From positions 50,136-63,604 of the forward strand of contig FR899902.1 of the NCBI GenBank assembly GCA_000437595.1: DNA of 13,469 nucleotides. The letters are read 5' to 3'. The stretch is from Faecalibacterium sp. CAG:74 (lineage in GTDB: Bacteria; Bacillota; Clostridia; Christensenellales; Aristaeellaceae). Shown here piece by piece: positions 5,878 through 13,282 of this stretch; position 1 is the first letter of the stretch; every line of letters starts with the position of its first letter. A program made the translations under genes and the position numbers. The notes beneath the pieces are model-generated. The model worked only from the letters and a program-made list of their open reading frames with translations, searched no databases and was not told the DNA's origin.

Positions 5878-6408
5878 TTACCATTGGTTAACGTGTACGC
5901 GGTTTTCTTCGTAGCGGCTGGGGCGCACTGCACGCATGTCGATATCCTCCGCCGGATAGCCGAGCGCGAGGATCGAGTGCGGTACAATCGTCTCCGGCAG
6001 CTGGAAAATTGCCGCCTGCCGCTTCACGCGCGTTTCGTCCGGCCAAGTGCCAAGCCAGACCGATCCGATGCCGAGGTCGTTCGCCGCTAACGTCATGTTC
6101 TGCGCGGCAATCGCGGCGTCAATCACCCAGAAATCCGGCGCGGGCGGAAAAGCGCGGTCGAGGTCGCCGCAGACAAGAATCGCCGCCGCTGCCTGATTCA
6201 GCATCCGCGCGACGCGTCCGTTCGCCTCCGCCATCTGCGCGAGCTTTTCCCGGTCGGTTACGACAATGAACGCCCATTCGCGGGCGTTGACGGCGCACGG
6301 CCCGCTCATCGCGGCTTCGAGAATGGTGTGGAGTTTGTCGGGTTCAATCGGCTTGTCAGCAAATTTGCGCACGCTGCGGCGGGTGAGGATGTTCTGCATG
6401 GTTTCCAT
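5878..6408 (-). CDS. Short nitroreductase-family flavoprotein
   Basis: This 176-aa protein matches the small FMN-dependent nitroreductase family, which reduces nitro compounds, quinones or related electrophiles with NAD(P)H, usually as a homodimer in the cytoplasm. The N-terminal RRSVRKF (10-16) is the FMN phosphate-binding motif. The N-terminal stretch EAAMSGPCAVNAREWAFIVV is the usual second block. GIGSVWLGTWPDE and the C-terminal LALGYPAED complete the family pattern. Length is typical for the short subclass. The ATG at 6408 has AAGGAG 9 nt upstream on the minus strand; an in-frame ATG lies three codons further in. It is monocistronic, divergent from tldD and convergent with the c-di-GMP gene. 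The natural substrate cannot be told from the sequence. Confidence 0.9.
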   Translation of the reverse strand: METMQNILTRRSVRKFADKPIEPDKLHTILEAAMSGPCAVNAREWAFIVVTDREKLAQMAEANGRVARMLNQAAAAILVCGDLDRAFPPAPDFWVIDAAIAAQNMTLAANDLGIGSVWLGTWPDETRVKRQAAIFQLPETIVPHSILALGYPAEDIDMRAVRPSRYEENRVHVNQW

Positions 6409-6547
6409 GGGGGGAGACTCCTTTCAATGATGATAAATAGTGTTTTTTGCATTGCGCAGGGGTTTCGCCACTGCGGACGCGATTCCACTGCGACCAATAA
6501 AGTTCCATGAGAAAATGTCAGCAGCGGAAGCATACGCTGCCATCCTC

Positions 6548-6576
6548 AGCATAACACATTTGTGTGCGCAAGACAA
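6548..6576 (-). promoter_or_regulatory. Probable promoter of the nitroreductase gene
   Basis: On the minus strand, TTGTCT (6571-6576) and TATGCT (6548-6553) are spaced by 17 bp, with a TG dinucleotide one base before the -10 box (extended -10). It would give a leader of about 130 nt, whose start contains the hairpin 6521-6526/6535-6540 (6 bp). Each box matches consensus at 4 of 6, so the call is moderate. Confidence 0.4.
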
Positions 6577-6640
6577 CGCGCACCACCGAAAAAAATCGCG
6601 GGTGGAAAATTGTGCAGCCGCGAAGTTTCCCGGCGGGTCA

Positions 6641-6669
6641 TGTACAAATGGGAAAGAATGTGGTATAAT
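6641..6669 (+). promoter_or_regulatory. Extended -10 promoter of the tldD-tldE operon
   Basis: TGTACA (6641-6646) and a perfect TATAAT (6664-6669) are separated by 17 bp, with TG at 6661-6662 giving an extended -10. Transcription should start near 6676. That rules out the ATG at 6675 as a normal start and supports the ATG at 6714. Confidence 0.75.
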
Positions 6670-6676
6670 AAAACAT

Positions 6677-6695
6677 GAGCCGCGAGGAACGGCTC
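6677..6695 (+). promoter_or_regulatory. 5'-terminal hairpin in tldD leader
   Basis: GAGCCG (6677-6682) pairs with CGGCTC (6690-6695) around a 7-nt loop, right at the predicted transcription start and directly before the GGAAAGGA ribosome binding site. Such 5' hairpins can protect mRNA from decay; that role is inferred. Confidence 0.45.
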
Positions 6696-6713
6696 GGAAA
6701 GGATGAAACACCA

Positions 6714-8096
6714 ATGCTCGATCAGAACGTTGCACGGGAAGTATTGCAGGAAGCGGTACGTACCGGCGGTGATTTCGCTGAAATTTTCATGGAAGACCGC
6801 ATTGACCACGCAATGGGGATGCGCTCTCATAAGCTGGAAAGCGCGACGACAAGCCGGACGCACGGCGCGGGCGTGCGCGTGTTCAGCGGTACGAATGCGA
6901 TTTATGCCTACACCAACGATACCAGCCGGGAAGGGCTGATGAACTGTGCGCGTCAGGCAGCAGCGGCGGTGCGCGGCGGCAAGGGCTGCGTCGTTGCGCC
7001 GTTTAAGCCGTGGGATGCTTCCCGCCCGGAAGAAATTCTGCTCCTGCCGACTGACGTGAAGGCGGCACTCAAAGCGGAGAAGCTCCGCGCGGCGGAAGCG
7101 GCGGCGCGCAGCATTTCCCCGGAAATTGTGCAGGTGATGGCGAATTATGGCGACCATGTGCAGGATGTGTGCATCTGCAATACCGAGGGCGTGTTCGTGA
7201 CCGACCGCCGTGTGCAGACGCGCCTGCGCGTGAGTGCGATTGCCAGCAACGGCACGGAGAATCAGTCCGGCAGTGATGCGCCCGGCGCGTCCATGGGCTT
7301 TGAATTGTTTGACACGCGCGTGAATGCGGAGGAATCAGGGAAAATTGCTGCCCAGCAGGCAGTGACGATGCTTCATGCACCGGTCTGCCCCGCGGGTGTG
7401 ATGCCCGTCGCGATTGACAACGGCTTCGGCGGCGTTATCTTCCACGAGGCGTGCGGCCATTCTCTGGAGGCTACCAGCGTGGGCATCGGCGTGAGCGAAT
7501 TCTGCGGCAAGCTCGGCCAGCAGATTGCCTCGCCCATCGTGACCGCCATCGACGACGGCACGCTTGTCAACAACTGGGGTCAAATTCATGTGGACGACGA
7601 AGGCACGCCCAGTCAGCGCACGGTGCTGATTGAGAACGGCATTTTGAAGAGCTACATGGTGGACCGCCTCGGCAGCCGCCGGATGAATCACCCGATTACC
7701 GGCTCCTCCCGCCGCGAAAGCTATGCCTATGCCCCCACGAGCCGTATGCGCTCCACCTTCATCGCCCCCGGCAATGACAGCAACGAGGAAATCATCGCGT
7801 CCATGGGCGACGGTCTGTATGCCCGCAAGATGGGCGGCGGATCCGTCAACCCGGCGACGGGCGAATTCAACTTCTCCGTGGCGGAAGCGTATCTGGTGCG
7901 CGACGGCAAGATTGCCCACCCGGTGCGCGGCGCGTCCCTGATTGGGCGCGGCAGCGAAATCCTGATGAAGATTGACCGCGTTGGCAAAGAACTGGAACTG
8001 TCGCAGGGCATGTGCGGCTCCAAGAGCGGCAGCGTCCCGACCGACGTCGGGCAGCCGATGATTCGCGTCAGCAGCATCACCGTGGGCGGCCGCTAA
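6714..8096 (+). CDS. tldD: TldD metalloprotease subunit
   Basis: This 460-aa cytoplasmic protein is the catalytic subunit of the TldD/TldE zinc metalloprotease. In E. coli that complex matures microcin B17 and degrades unfolded peptides such as CcdA; its role in clostridia is unclear. The zinc motif HEACGH is at 244-249 in the context IFHEACGHSLEA. The downstream GTPSQRTVLIENG and the Gly-rich C-terminal GSEILMKIDRVG are typical of the family, and length is near the usual 460-480. The start at 6714 (MLDQNVAREV) is chosen over 6675 because the promoter places the transcript start at about 6676; AAAGGA lies 10 nt upstream. The tldE gene follows after 13 nt, with its ribosome binding site overlapping this stop codon. 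No peptide precursor gene is visible nearby. Confidence 0.93.
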   Translation: MLDQNVAREVLQEAVRTGGDFAEIFMEDRIDHAMGMRSHKLESATTSRTHGAGVRVFSGTNAIYAYTNDTSREGLMNCARQAAAAVRGGKGCVVAPFKPWDASRPEEILLLPTDVKAALKAEKLRAAEAAARSISPEIVQVMANYGDHVQDVCICNTEGVFVTDRRVQTRLRVSAIASNGTENQSGSDAPGASMGFELFDTRVNAEESGKIAAQQAVTMLHAPVCPAGVMPVAIDNGFGGVIFHEACGHSLEATSVGIGVSEFCGKLGQQIASPIVTAIDDGTLVNNWGQIHVDDEGTPSQRTVLIENGILKSYMVDRLGSRRMNHPITGSSRRESYAYAPTSRMRSTFIAPGNDSNEEIIASMGDGLYARKMGGGSVNPATGEFNFSVAEAYLVRDGKIAHPVRGASLIGRGSEILMKIDRVGKELELSQGMCGSKSGSVPTDVGQPMIRVSSITVGGR

Positions 8097-8109
8097 GGAG
8101 GAGAAGCAG

Positions 8110-9444
8110 ATGAAAGTCAACGAATTTTTGAATGAGGTGCTTGCTGCTGCGAAGGCGGCAGGCATTGACCCGGCGGAAGTATATTATCACGGCGGCGACA
8201 GCTTCAACGTGAGCGCACTGGACGGCGAAATCAGCGACTACAAGGTGGCATCCTCGTGCGGGGTGTCCCTGCGCGGCATGTTTGGCGGCAAGATGGGCAG
8301 CGCGTCCACCGAGGCGTTCGACGCTGATGCCGTCCGCCAGCTGATTGACGGCGTGAAGGAATCTGCCACCCTGCTGGAAACCGACGAGCAGGATGAGATT
8401 TTCGCGGGCGAAGAGCGCTATCCGACCATCGAGAAGGAAGAAAGCGACGTCGCGACGACGAGCGCTGAAGCGAAAATTGAGAAGTGCCTGAAGCTGGAAG
8501 CTTTGGCGAAAGCCGCTGACCCGCGCATTGTTCGCGTACCGAGCGCGATGGTCGCGTCCTCCAGCAGCGAAGTCATCCTGCGCAACAGCTATGGGCTGAA
8601 TTTGCAGGATTCGGGCAGCTACTTCTTCTCCTACACCAGCTTGGTTGCGAAGGACGGCGCGTCCACCGCGGTCAATGGCAAGGTGGCTGTGTCCAGTCGC
8701 TTTGACGGCATTGACCCGGAGAAAATTGCTGCGGATGCGGCGAAAGAAACGCTGTCCCAGCTGAACGCGTCTCCCGTGCCGACGGGCGAATACCGCGTGA
8801 TTTTCCGCTATGACGCCATGCAGAGCCTCTTGCAGACGTTCTGGGGCGTGTTCTCGGCGGAGAATGCCCAGCAGAATCTGTCCCTCTTCGCGGGCAAGGA
8901 AGGGGAAAATGTCGCAGCGGACGTCGTGACCATCGTTGATGACCCGCTGATGAAGGGCGGCTTGGCGACGAGCGCGTTCGACGGCGAGGGCAGCGCCAGC
9001 CGCACGAAGAAGGTCGTAGACAGCGGCAAGCTGACAACCCTCCTGCACGACCGCAAGACGGCGCGCAAGCAGGGCGTTGCATCGACCGGCAATGCCGCGC
9101 GCGTGGGCGGACGCATCATGGTTGCGCCGACGAATCTGTACATTGCCGCGGGCGAGAAGTCGCTGGATGAACTGATGGCGGACGTGGGCAACGGCGTGGT
9201 GATTACTGAACTGGCGGGTCTGCACGCGGGCGCGAATCCCTCCAGCGGCGATTTCAGCCTGCTCAGCAAGGGCTACACCATCGAGAATGGCAAGCGCGGC
9301 CGAGCCGTGGAGCAAATCACGGTGGCGGGCAACTTCTACCAGCTGCTGAAGAGCATCTGCGCCGTCGGCAGCGACCTGACCTTCGAGGGCAGCAGCATCG
9401 GCAGCCCGTCTGTGGACGCTGGCACGCTCAAAATCTCCGGCTAA
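8110..9444 (+). CDS. tldE: TldE/PmbA metalloprotease partner subunit
   Basis: This 444-aa protein is the PmbA/TldE partner of TldD. It has the same fold but no HExxxH zinc motif, as expected for the subunit that forms the heterodimer and substrate channel. Family features seen include the N-terminal SALDGEISDYKVASSCGVSLRG region, the central YRVIFRYDAMQSLLQTFWGVFSAE block, FDGEGSASRTKKVVDSG, and the C-terminal GLHAGANPSSGDFSL followed by ITVAGNFYQLLKSI. The ATG at 8110 has AAGGAGG 8 nt upstream. It is second in the tldD operon and ends 14 nt before a strong terminator, so the operon is just these two genes. Target peptides are unknown. Confidence 0.93.
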   Translation: MKVNEFLNEVLAAAKAAGIDPAEVYYHGGDSFNVSALDGEISDYKVASSCGVSLRGMFGGKMGSASTEAFDADAVRQLIDGVKESATLLETDEQDEIFAGEERYPTIEKEESDVATTSAEAKIEKCLKLEALAKAADPRIVRVPSAMVASSSSEVILRNSYGLNLQDSGSYFFSYTSLVAKDGASTAVNGKVAVSSRFDGIDPEKIAADAAKETLSQLNASPVPTGEYRVIFRYDAMQSLLQTFWGVFSAENAQQNLSLFAGKEGENVAADVVTIVDDPLMKGGLATSAFDGEGSASRTKKVVDSGKLTTLLHDRKTARKQGVASTGNAARVGGRIMVAPTNLYIAAGEKSLDELMADVGNGVVITELAGLHAGANPSSGDFSLLSKGYTIENGKRGRAVEQITVAGNFYQLLKSICAVGSDLTFEGSSIGSPSVDAGTLKISG

Positions 9445-9457
9445 TCTGTTCTATCAA

Positions 9458-9495
9458 GGGGAAGCGCGGCATTTTCGCCCGTTTCCTCTTTTTTT
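9458..9495 (+). terminator. Intrinsic terminator of tldD-tldE
   Basis: Bases 9458-9470 pair with 9477-9488: twelve pairs with one bulged C at 9467, including two G-U pairs, and a 6-nt loop ATTTTC. Seven T residues (9489-9495) follow. It ends 11 bp before the next promoter. Confidence 0.85.
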
Positions 9496-9505
9496 GATTT
9501 TCGCC

Positions 9506-9529
9506 AACCAAACCGACGGATGCGGCGTC
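9506..9529 (+). promoter_or_regulatory. ECF-type sigma promoter of the sigma operon
   Basis: AACC (9506-9509) and CGTC (9526-9529) are spaced by 16 bp, with CGTCTAATAA at the -10. This AAC/CGTC layout is characteristic of ECF sigma promoters in Firmicutes and differs from the other promoters here. It precedes an operon encoding an ECF sigma factor, so positive autoregulation is likely. Confidence 0.7.
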
Positions 9530-9537
9530 TAATAACA

Positions 9538-9630
9538 TGGGGAATCCCCAAGCAACGGGAAAGACTGCTAACAGTAGGGCGCAGGTGATTCATTGCCCCT
9601 TGGTCGCTCCCACAGGAGCGCCCCCTGCGC
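9538..9630 (+). promoter_or_regulatory. Hairpin-rich leader of the sigma operon
   Basis: The leader begins with TGGGG (9538-9542) paired with CCCCA (9546-9550) around AAT, at the predicted transcript start. A second nested hairpin has an outer stem 9579-9585 (GCGCAGG) with 9624-9630 and an inner stem 9605-9610 with 9615-9620 around CACA. The 21 bases 9605-9625 match 694-714 of the MITE-like element at 20 positions, so this part may derive from a repeat. About 60 further bases to the gene hold only the ribosome binding site. Confidence 0.45.
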
Positions 9631-9693
9631 AACACAATAAAGGGAACACTCCCGCGAATCGCACCCCAAAATCAGAAAGGAGGCGCAACCGCA

Positions 9694-10956
9694 ATGACCG
9701 AACAGCAGCTTCGCGAGAAGCTCCAATTCGCCTACGGAAACATGCCGGACGCAACCCGCGCAGCTTTTGAGCATTCGCTGACGCACCACCGCGCACCGGA
9801 AACGCACCGAAGCATCGGCTTGAGCCGGACGATGCGCATCGTCATCACCGCTGTGCTGATGGCGCTGATGCTGACGGCGGTTGGCGTGGCGGCGGCGCGG
9901 TTCTTCAGCGTCACCGACATCCACCCCGCGCAGGACGGCACGGAAGGGGACTATCAGGCGCATTATCTCGCGCTGGAGGAGCGGTATGACAGCGATTTGC
10001 TGTCTGTGTCAGTCAACGACGCCGTGTACGACGGCAGCGTGCTGGCGTTCACGATGGAGATGGCGGCAAAAACGGACGACGTGCTGGCGGTGGAAGTGCG
10101 CATATGCGGCGAATGCGACGGCAAAATGTACTGTTTTGACCCGCTGGATGTCTACGGCGGCGAGTTCCAAAGTTTGCTGATGCTGCCCGACCTCGGCGGC
10201 ACATTCGATGGAGAAAAGTACGCTGCGGAAGGCATTTTGCTCGACGAAAATGGGCAGATGCCGCCGGAAGGAAAGCCGATTGCGTGGACAATCGAAATCG
10301 ACGTGCTGAAAGCTGTCTGGCAGACGGAAACCATGCCGGATGACCTGTATGAAGCGCTCAGCGAAGAGGACGACGTGGCGCACTACATCCGTGAGCAGGC
10401 GGCGCGGCACATCATCACGCTGACGGACGCGGGCGTGGAGGACTACCTGCTGGAAATGTGCGGCGCGGGCTGGGACGAGATAGAACAGATCTCCAAGGCG
10501 GATTTGCTCCTGCGCTGCGGCGGCTTCGAGCGCGCGGAAACATATACCGTGGCGTTCGCGACGGAAGGGAACACGCAGTACGTCCACCCGGAATTGGCTG
10601 GCTTGCGGATTCCGCTGGACGGGTACACGGCAGTTGTGGACTATGTGCGCGCATCGTTCCTCGGCGGGTGCGTGGTGCTGCACTGCGAAGCGCCGAATGG
10701 AACGGCACTGCCGAATGGGACGGCACTGCCGGACGTGTGGCGAATCTACCGCAACGACGAGCAGAATCCGGCGGGTGAAGCGGGATGGGCGCGCGCGTCG
10801 GGCTATGCGGGCGTGCCGGGCGGCGTGGCGGACGTGAATCAGCCGTCCATCTGCCTGTACTTTGCGCCGTGCGCGGATTTGACGAGCTTGCGCATCGTGC
10901 CAGAAGGCGAAGCGGGCTTCACGCTGAATTTGTCGGGAGAGAAGGGGACGGAATGA
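9694..10956 (+). CDS. Single-pass membrane protein, putative anti-sigma factor/sensor A
   Basis: This 420-aa protein has a cytoplasmic N-terminus (1-47), one membrane helix (48-69, RIVITAVLMALMLTAVGVAAA) and an extracellular domain of about 350 residues. The N-terminal motif REKLQ.AYG.MPDATRAAFE is shared with the protein encoded at 11432 and is the likely sigma-binding segment. No zinc-binding anti-sigma motif (HxxxCxxC) is present. The extracellular part resembles DUF4179-like proteins encoded next to ECF sigma genes, but this is general resemblance only. The ATG has AAAGGAGG 10 nt upstream. The stop overlaps the sigma start by 4 bp (ATGA), so translation is coupled. A perfect-but-one tandem 18-bp repeat at 10693-10728 encodes PNGTAL twice. 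It could bind a surface ligand; none can be named. Confidence 0.75.
   Translation: MTEQQLREKLQFAYGNMPDATRAAFEHSLTHHRAPETHRSIGLSRTMRIVITAVLMALMLTAVGVAAARFFSVTDIHPAQDGTEGDYQAHYLALEERYDSDLLSVSVNDAVYDGSVLAFTMEMAAKTDDVLAVEVRICGECDGKMYCFDPLDVYGGEFQSLLMLPDLGGTFDGEKYAAEGILLDENGQMPPEGKPIAWTIEIDVLKAVWQTETMPDDLYEALSEEDDVAHYIREQAARHIITLTDAGVEDYLLEMCGAGWDEIEQISKADLLLRCGGFERAETYTVAFATEGNTQYVHPELAGLRIPLDGYTAVVDYVRASFLGGCVVLHCEAPNGTALPNGTALPDVWRIYRNDEQNPAGEAGWARASGYAGVPGGVADVNQPSICLYFAPCADLTSLRIVPEGEAGFTLNLSGEKGTE
10693..10728 (+). repeat. Tandem 18-bp duplication inside the sensor A gene
   Basis: Two in-frame 18-bp units (10693-10710, 10711-10728) differ by one base and encode PNGTAL twice in the extracellular domain. 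The sister protein lacks this insert. Confidence 0.8.
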
Positions 10957-11435
10957 ACGAAGCAACATGGATCGAAAAGATGCGCGCGGTTGAGGGAACA
11001 CTCTACCATGTGACCTGCGCCATGCTGCGCGAGGAGTATGACCGCCGGGATGCGATGCAGGAGACGGCGCTGCGGGCGTGGGAGAAGCAGTCGACGCTGC
11101 GCAGGGAGGAATATTTCGGCACATGGGCGGTGCGCATCTGCATCAACGTGTGCAAGGACATCCGCCGGAAGAGCAAGCCCGTTATGTCCACTGACGACGT
11201 GCCGGAAATCCCCGCGCCGCAGGGGGATACGGACTTCCGCCTGATGCTGGACAATCTGCCCGATACGCTGCGCCTGCCGGTCGTGCTGTACTATCTGGAC
11301 GGGTTGACGGTCGCGGAAACTGCGCAGGCACTGGGCGTTCCGGTGGGCACGGTGAAATTCCGGCTGCATCAGGCGCGGAAAAAGCTGCGCGTGGAGCTGG
11401 ACGCCCCGGAGGGAGAGGGGGCAAACGTGCAATGA
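10953..11435 (+). CDS. ECF-family RNA polymerase sigma factor
   Basis: This 160-aa protein has the usual ECF size. Region 2 spans about 15-70 (YHVTCAMLREEYDRRDAMQETALRAW, then TWAVRICINVCKDIRRK), which binds core polymerase and the -10 element. Region 4 spans about 95-150 (LPDTLRLPVVLYYLDGLTVAETAQALGVPVGTVKFRLHQARKKLR), which holds the helix-turn-helix for the -35. The ATG at 10953 overlaps the stop of the upstream gene (ATGA) and has AAGGGG 5 nt upstream; the frame stays open further upstream but that is inside the previous gene. Its own stop overlaps the next ATG by 4 bp. It probably transcribes its operon from 9506-9529. The flanking membrane proteins are the probable regulators. Confidence 0.92.
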   Translation: MNEATWIEKMRAVEGTLYHVTCAMLREEYDRRDAMQETALRAWEKQSTLRREEYFGTWAVRICINVCKDIRRKSKPVMSTDDVPEIPAPQGDTDFRLMLDNLPDTLRLPVVLYYLDGLTVAETAQALGVPVGTVKFRLHQARKKLRVELDAPEGEGANVQ

Positions 11436-12742
11436 CCGAGCGGGAACTGCGGGAGAAGCTGCAATCCGCCTACGGAACCATGCCGGACGCAACCCGCGCC
11501 GCCTTTGAGCATTCGCTGACGCACCACCGAGTGGAAACGCGCAATTCCGTCCGGATGAGCCGGAGAATGCGGACGATTGTCACGCTTGCCCTCATGCTGA
11601 TGATGCTCACGGCGGTCGGCGTAGCGGCGGCGAAACTGGCGAGCGTGACGGACTATCCGCCGCCGTCGGGGCTGACGCCGGAATACATGTCACATTTGGT
11701 CGCGCTGAACGAAGCCTACGACGGCGATTTGCTCACGCTGTCCGTCAATGACCTTGTGTTTGACGGCACGACGGTCGATGTTGCCATGAACGTGCAGCCC
11801 AAGGCGGGCAAGCAGGTTTTCATGGACATGGAAGTCACGGCAGAATGCGAAGGGCGGGCGTACACACTGGAAATTGAGGGCTGCGGGGGCGGCGATTTCA
11901 TGAGCGGCATGTTCCTGCCGGATGAAACGGGCAGCTGGAGTGACTCGCCATTTGGGTTCGATGGTGTGCTCTGGGATGATGATATGCAGTCGCCGCCGGA
12001 AGGAGCGCCGATTGCGTGGACGATGACGTTCGAGCTGCTTCAGCCCGTGTGGAAAGTGGAATATCTGCCGGATGCGCAGTATCAGGCGCTCTTGGCGGGC
12101 GGAGCGGACACGCTCGAAGCCTATGTGCAGAATAACTGGCGGCAGCACATCATCACTGTGACGTATGGCAGTCTGGTGGAGTATCAGTATGCGGCGGAGG
12201 CGGCGATGCTGGCGGATGGAACCATTACCGAGCCGCTTTCGGGCAGCCGGACGGAACAGCTGCTTTCCTGCGGCGGATTCCGGCGTGCGGACACAATCAT
12301 CGTGCAGTTCACAACGGATTTTGCGGATGATTACGCGCATCCGGAGCTGGTCGGCAAGCGCATCGGCATGGGGGACTACGACCTTGTGATTGATAATGTG
12401 AACTTGTCCTTCATGCGCGCGAACATCACCATGCACTATGAATTTCCGGCGGCGTACACCGAGGACGAAATCTGCCAAATGACGAACCTGCCGAACGCTT
12501 GGCGCGTGTATGTCAACGGCGAGACCGATTCCGGTTACGACGCCTACGCGAATTTCCAGCAGGTCACGAACGGCGCGTACGGCGTGGATACGCCCGAACA
12601 GCTGACCGTCGGCTTCGATTTCTACCCGGCGGAGACGGACATCACGCGGCTGACGTTTGTACCGATTCGCAATATGGGAGAGAGGTGGGATGCTTGCCAT
12701 CCGGATGCGGAAAAAGGGTTTACGCTGGAACTTCAGGAATGA
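11432..12742 (+). CDS. Single-pass membrane protein, putative anti-sigma factor/sensor B
   Basis: This 436-aa protein is a full-length paralogue of the product encoded at 9694. It has an N-terminal segment REKLQSAYGTMPDATRAAFE, one membrane helix at 49-68 and a roughly 365-residue extracellular domain. Shared blocks outside the membrane include DLLTLSVNDLVFDGT, PPEGAPIAWTM, QHIITVT, LLSCGGFRRADT and HPELVGKRI, while the rest is diverged. The first 100 bases are nearly identical between the two genes (49 of 51 at 11479-11529 against 9741-9791). The start overlaps the sigma stop by ATGA, and GGAGGGAGAGGGGG lies upstream. The likely role is a membrane-bound regulator of the neighbouring sigma factor, by position and family resemblance. 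It differs from copy A in lacking the PNGTAL duplication. Confidence 0.75.
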   Translation: MTERELREKLQSAYGTMPDATRAAFEHSLTHHRVETRNSVRMSRRMRTIVTLALMLMMLTAVGVAAAKLASVTDYPPPSGLTPEYMSHLVALNEAYDGDLLTLSVNDLVFDGTTVDVAMNVQPKAGKQVFMDMEVTAECEGRAYTLEIEGCGGGDFMSGMFLPDETGSWSDSPFGFDGVLWDDDMQSPPEGAPIAWTMTFELLQPVWKVEYLPDAQYQALLAGGADTLEAYVQNNWRQHIITVTYGSLVEYQYAAEAAMLADGTITEPLSGSRTEQLLSCGGFRRADTIIVQFTTDFADDYAHPELVGKRIGMGDYDLVIDNVNLSFMRANITMHYEFPAAYTEDEICQMTNLPNAWRVYVNGETDSGYDAYANFQQVTNGAYGVDTPEQLTVGFDFYPAETDITRLTFVPIRNMGERWDACHPDAEKGFTLELQE

Positions 12743-12759
12743 TGCGCATATTTGCATAG

Positions 12760-12814
12760 AAAACGCAACATATGAACAGAACATCATATTTTTTCGACTA
12801 ACCATTTGCGTTTT
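12760..12814. promoter_or_regulatory. Inverted repeats and candidate operator upstream of cadC-like gene
   Basis: A 9-bp inverted repeat (AAAACGCAA, 12760-12768, with TTGCGTTTT, 12806-12814) has its right arm on the -35 box. Between the arms lies ATATGAACA-GA-ACATCATAT (12770-12789). The left half fits the ATATGAACA half-site of ArsR/SmtB operators, while the right half matches the mirror sequence at 6 of 9. It ends 16 bp upstream of the -35, further out than usual for this family, so the operator call is tentative. Confidence 0.4.
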
Positions 12815-12834
12815 TCCGCCAACCATGCTATAAT
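12806..12834 (+). promoter_or_regulatory. Promoter of the cadC-like gene
   Basis: TTGCGT (12806-12811) and TATAAT (12829-12834) are 17 bp apart, with TG at 12826-12827 making an extended -10. The leader is about 24 nt. Confidence 0.75.
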
Positions 12835-12864
12835 GAAAGCGATTTAGGCAAGGAGGCGGAATGC

Positions 12865-13260
12865 GTGGCGGAGGCAGAAGAGAAGCTGGAGGTAGAGGGC
12901 TGCGGTTTCCTGTGTGTGCACGAGAAAGTGGTGGAAAAAGTGCAGCACGAGCTGCCGCAGGAGGAAACGCTGCTGCGGCTGGCAGATTTGTTCAAGGTGT
13001 TCGGCGACGGGACGCGCGTGCGCATCCTGTTTGTGCTGCTGACGGCGGAGGTGTGTGTGTGCGACCTCGCGAAGCTGCTGGGCATGACACAATCCGCCGT
13101 ATCGCACCAATTGCGCGTGCTGAAACAGGCACGGCTGATTAAGGCGCGGCGCGACGGCAAGACCGTGTTCTATTCGCTGGCGGATGACCATGTGGCGACG
13201 CTGCTGCGGCAGGGCATGGAGCACGTCTGCGAGGGCAGCGGGGGAGAATGCGGGGAATAA
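12865..13260 (+). CDS. cadC: ArsR/SmtB-family metal-sensing repressor of CadC type
   Basis: This 131-aa winged-helix repressor releases DNA when it binds a metal. The alpha3N site is complete: C13 and C17 (CGFLC, followed by H19) and C64-C66 (CVC). These have the same spacings as C7, C11, C58 and C60 of staphylococcal CadC. The alpha5 site is also complete: D107, H109, H120, E123 (DxH, ten residues, HxxE), again a constant offset of six from CadC. Cd, Pb, Bi or Zn are therefore the likely ligands. The recognition helix is QSAVSHQLRVLKQA. The start is GTG at 12865 with AAGGAGG 8 nt upstream; an ATG at 12861 is out of frame. No metal exporter follows within the window; the mobile element begins 23 bp after the stop, so the target gene is either beyond it or elsewhere. 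Confidence 0.9.
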   Translation: MAEAEEKLEVEGCGFLCVHEKVVEKVQHELPQEETLLRLADLFKVFGDGTRVRILFVLLTAEVCVCDLAKLLGMTQSAVSHQLRVLKQARLIKARRDGKTVFYSLADDHVATLLRQGMEHVCEGSGGECGE

Positions 13261-13282
13261 TCAATCATCAGCATAAAAAGAG

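Noticed and set aside
6675..6713. ATG at 6675 as the tldD start
   Set aside because: It lies at the predicted transcript start only 5 bp after TATAAT, and has no ribosome binding site; the ATG at 6714 has one and gives a typical N-terminus.
8077..9315. 412-aa minus-strand frame opposite tldE
   Set aside because: Antisense shadow; the plus strand encodes a full-length recognised TldE with a strong ribosome binding site.
12861..13142. ATG frame starting at 12861
   Set aside because: Out of frame with the cadC-like protein and Arg/Gly-rich; the GTG at 12865 gives a complete CadC-type sequence.
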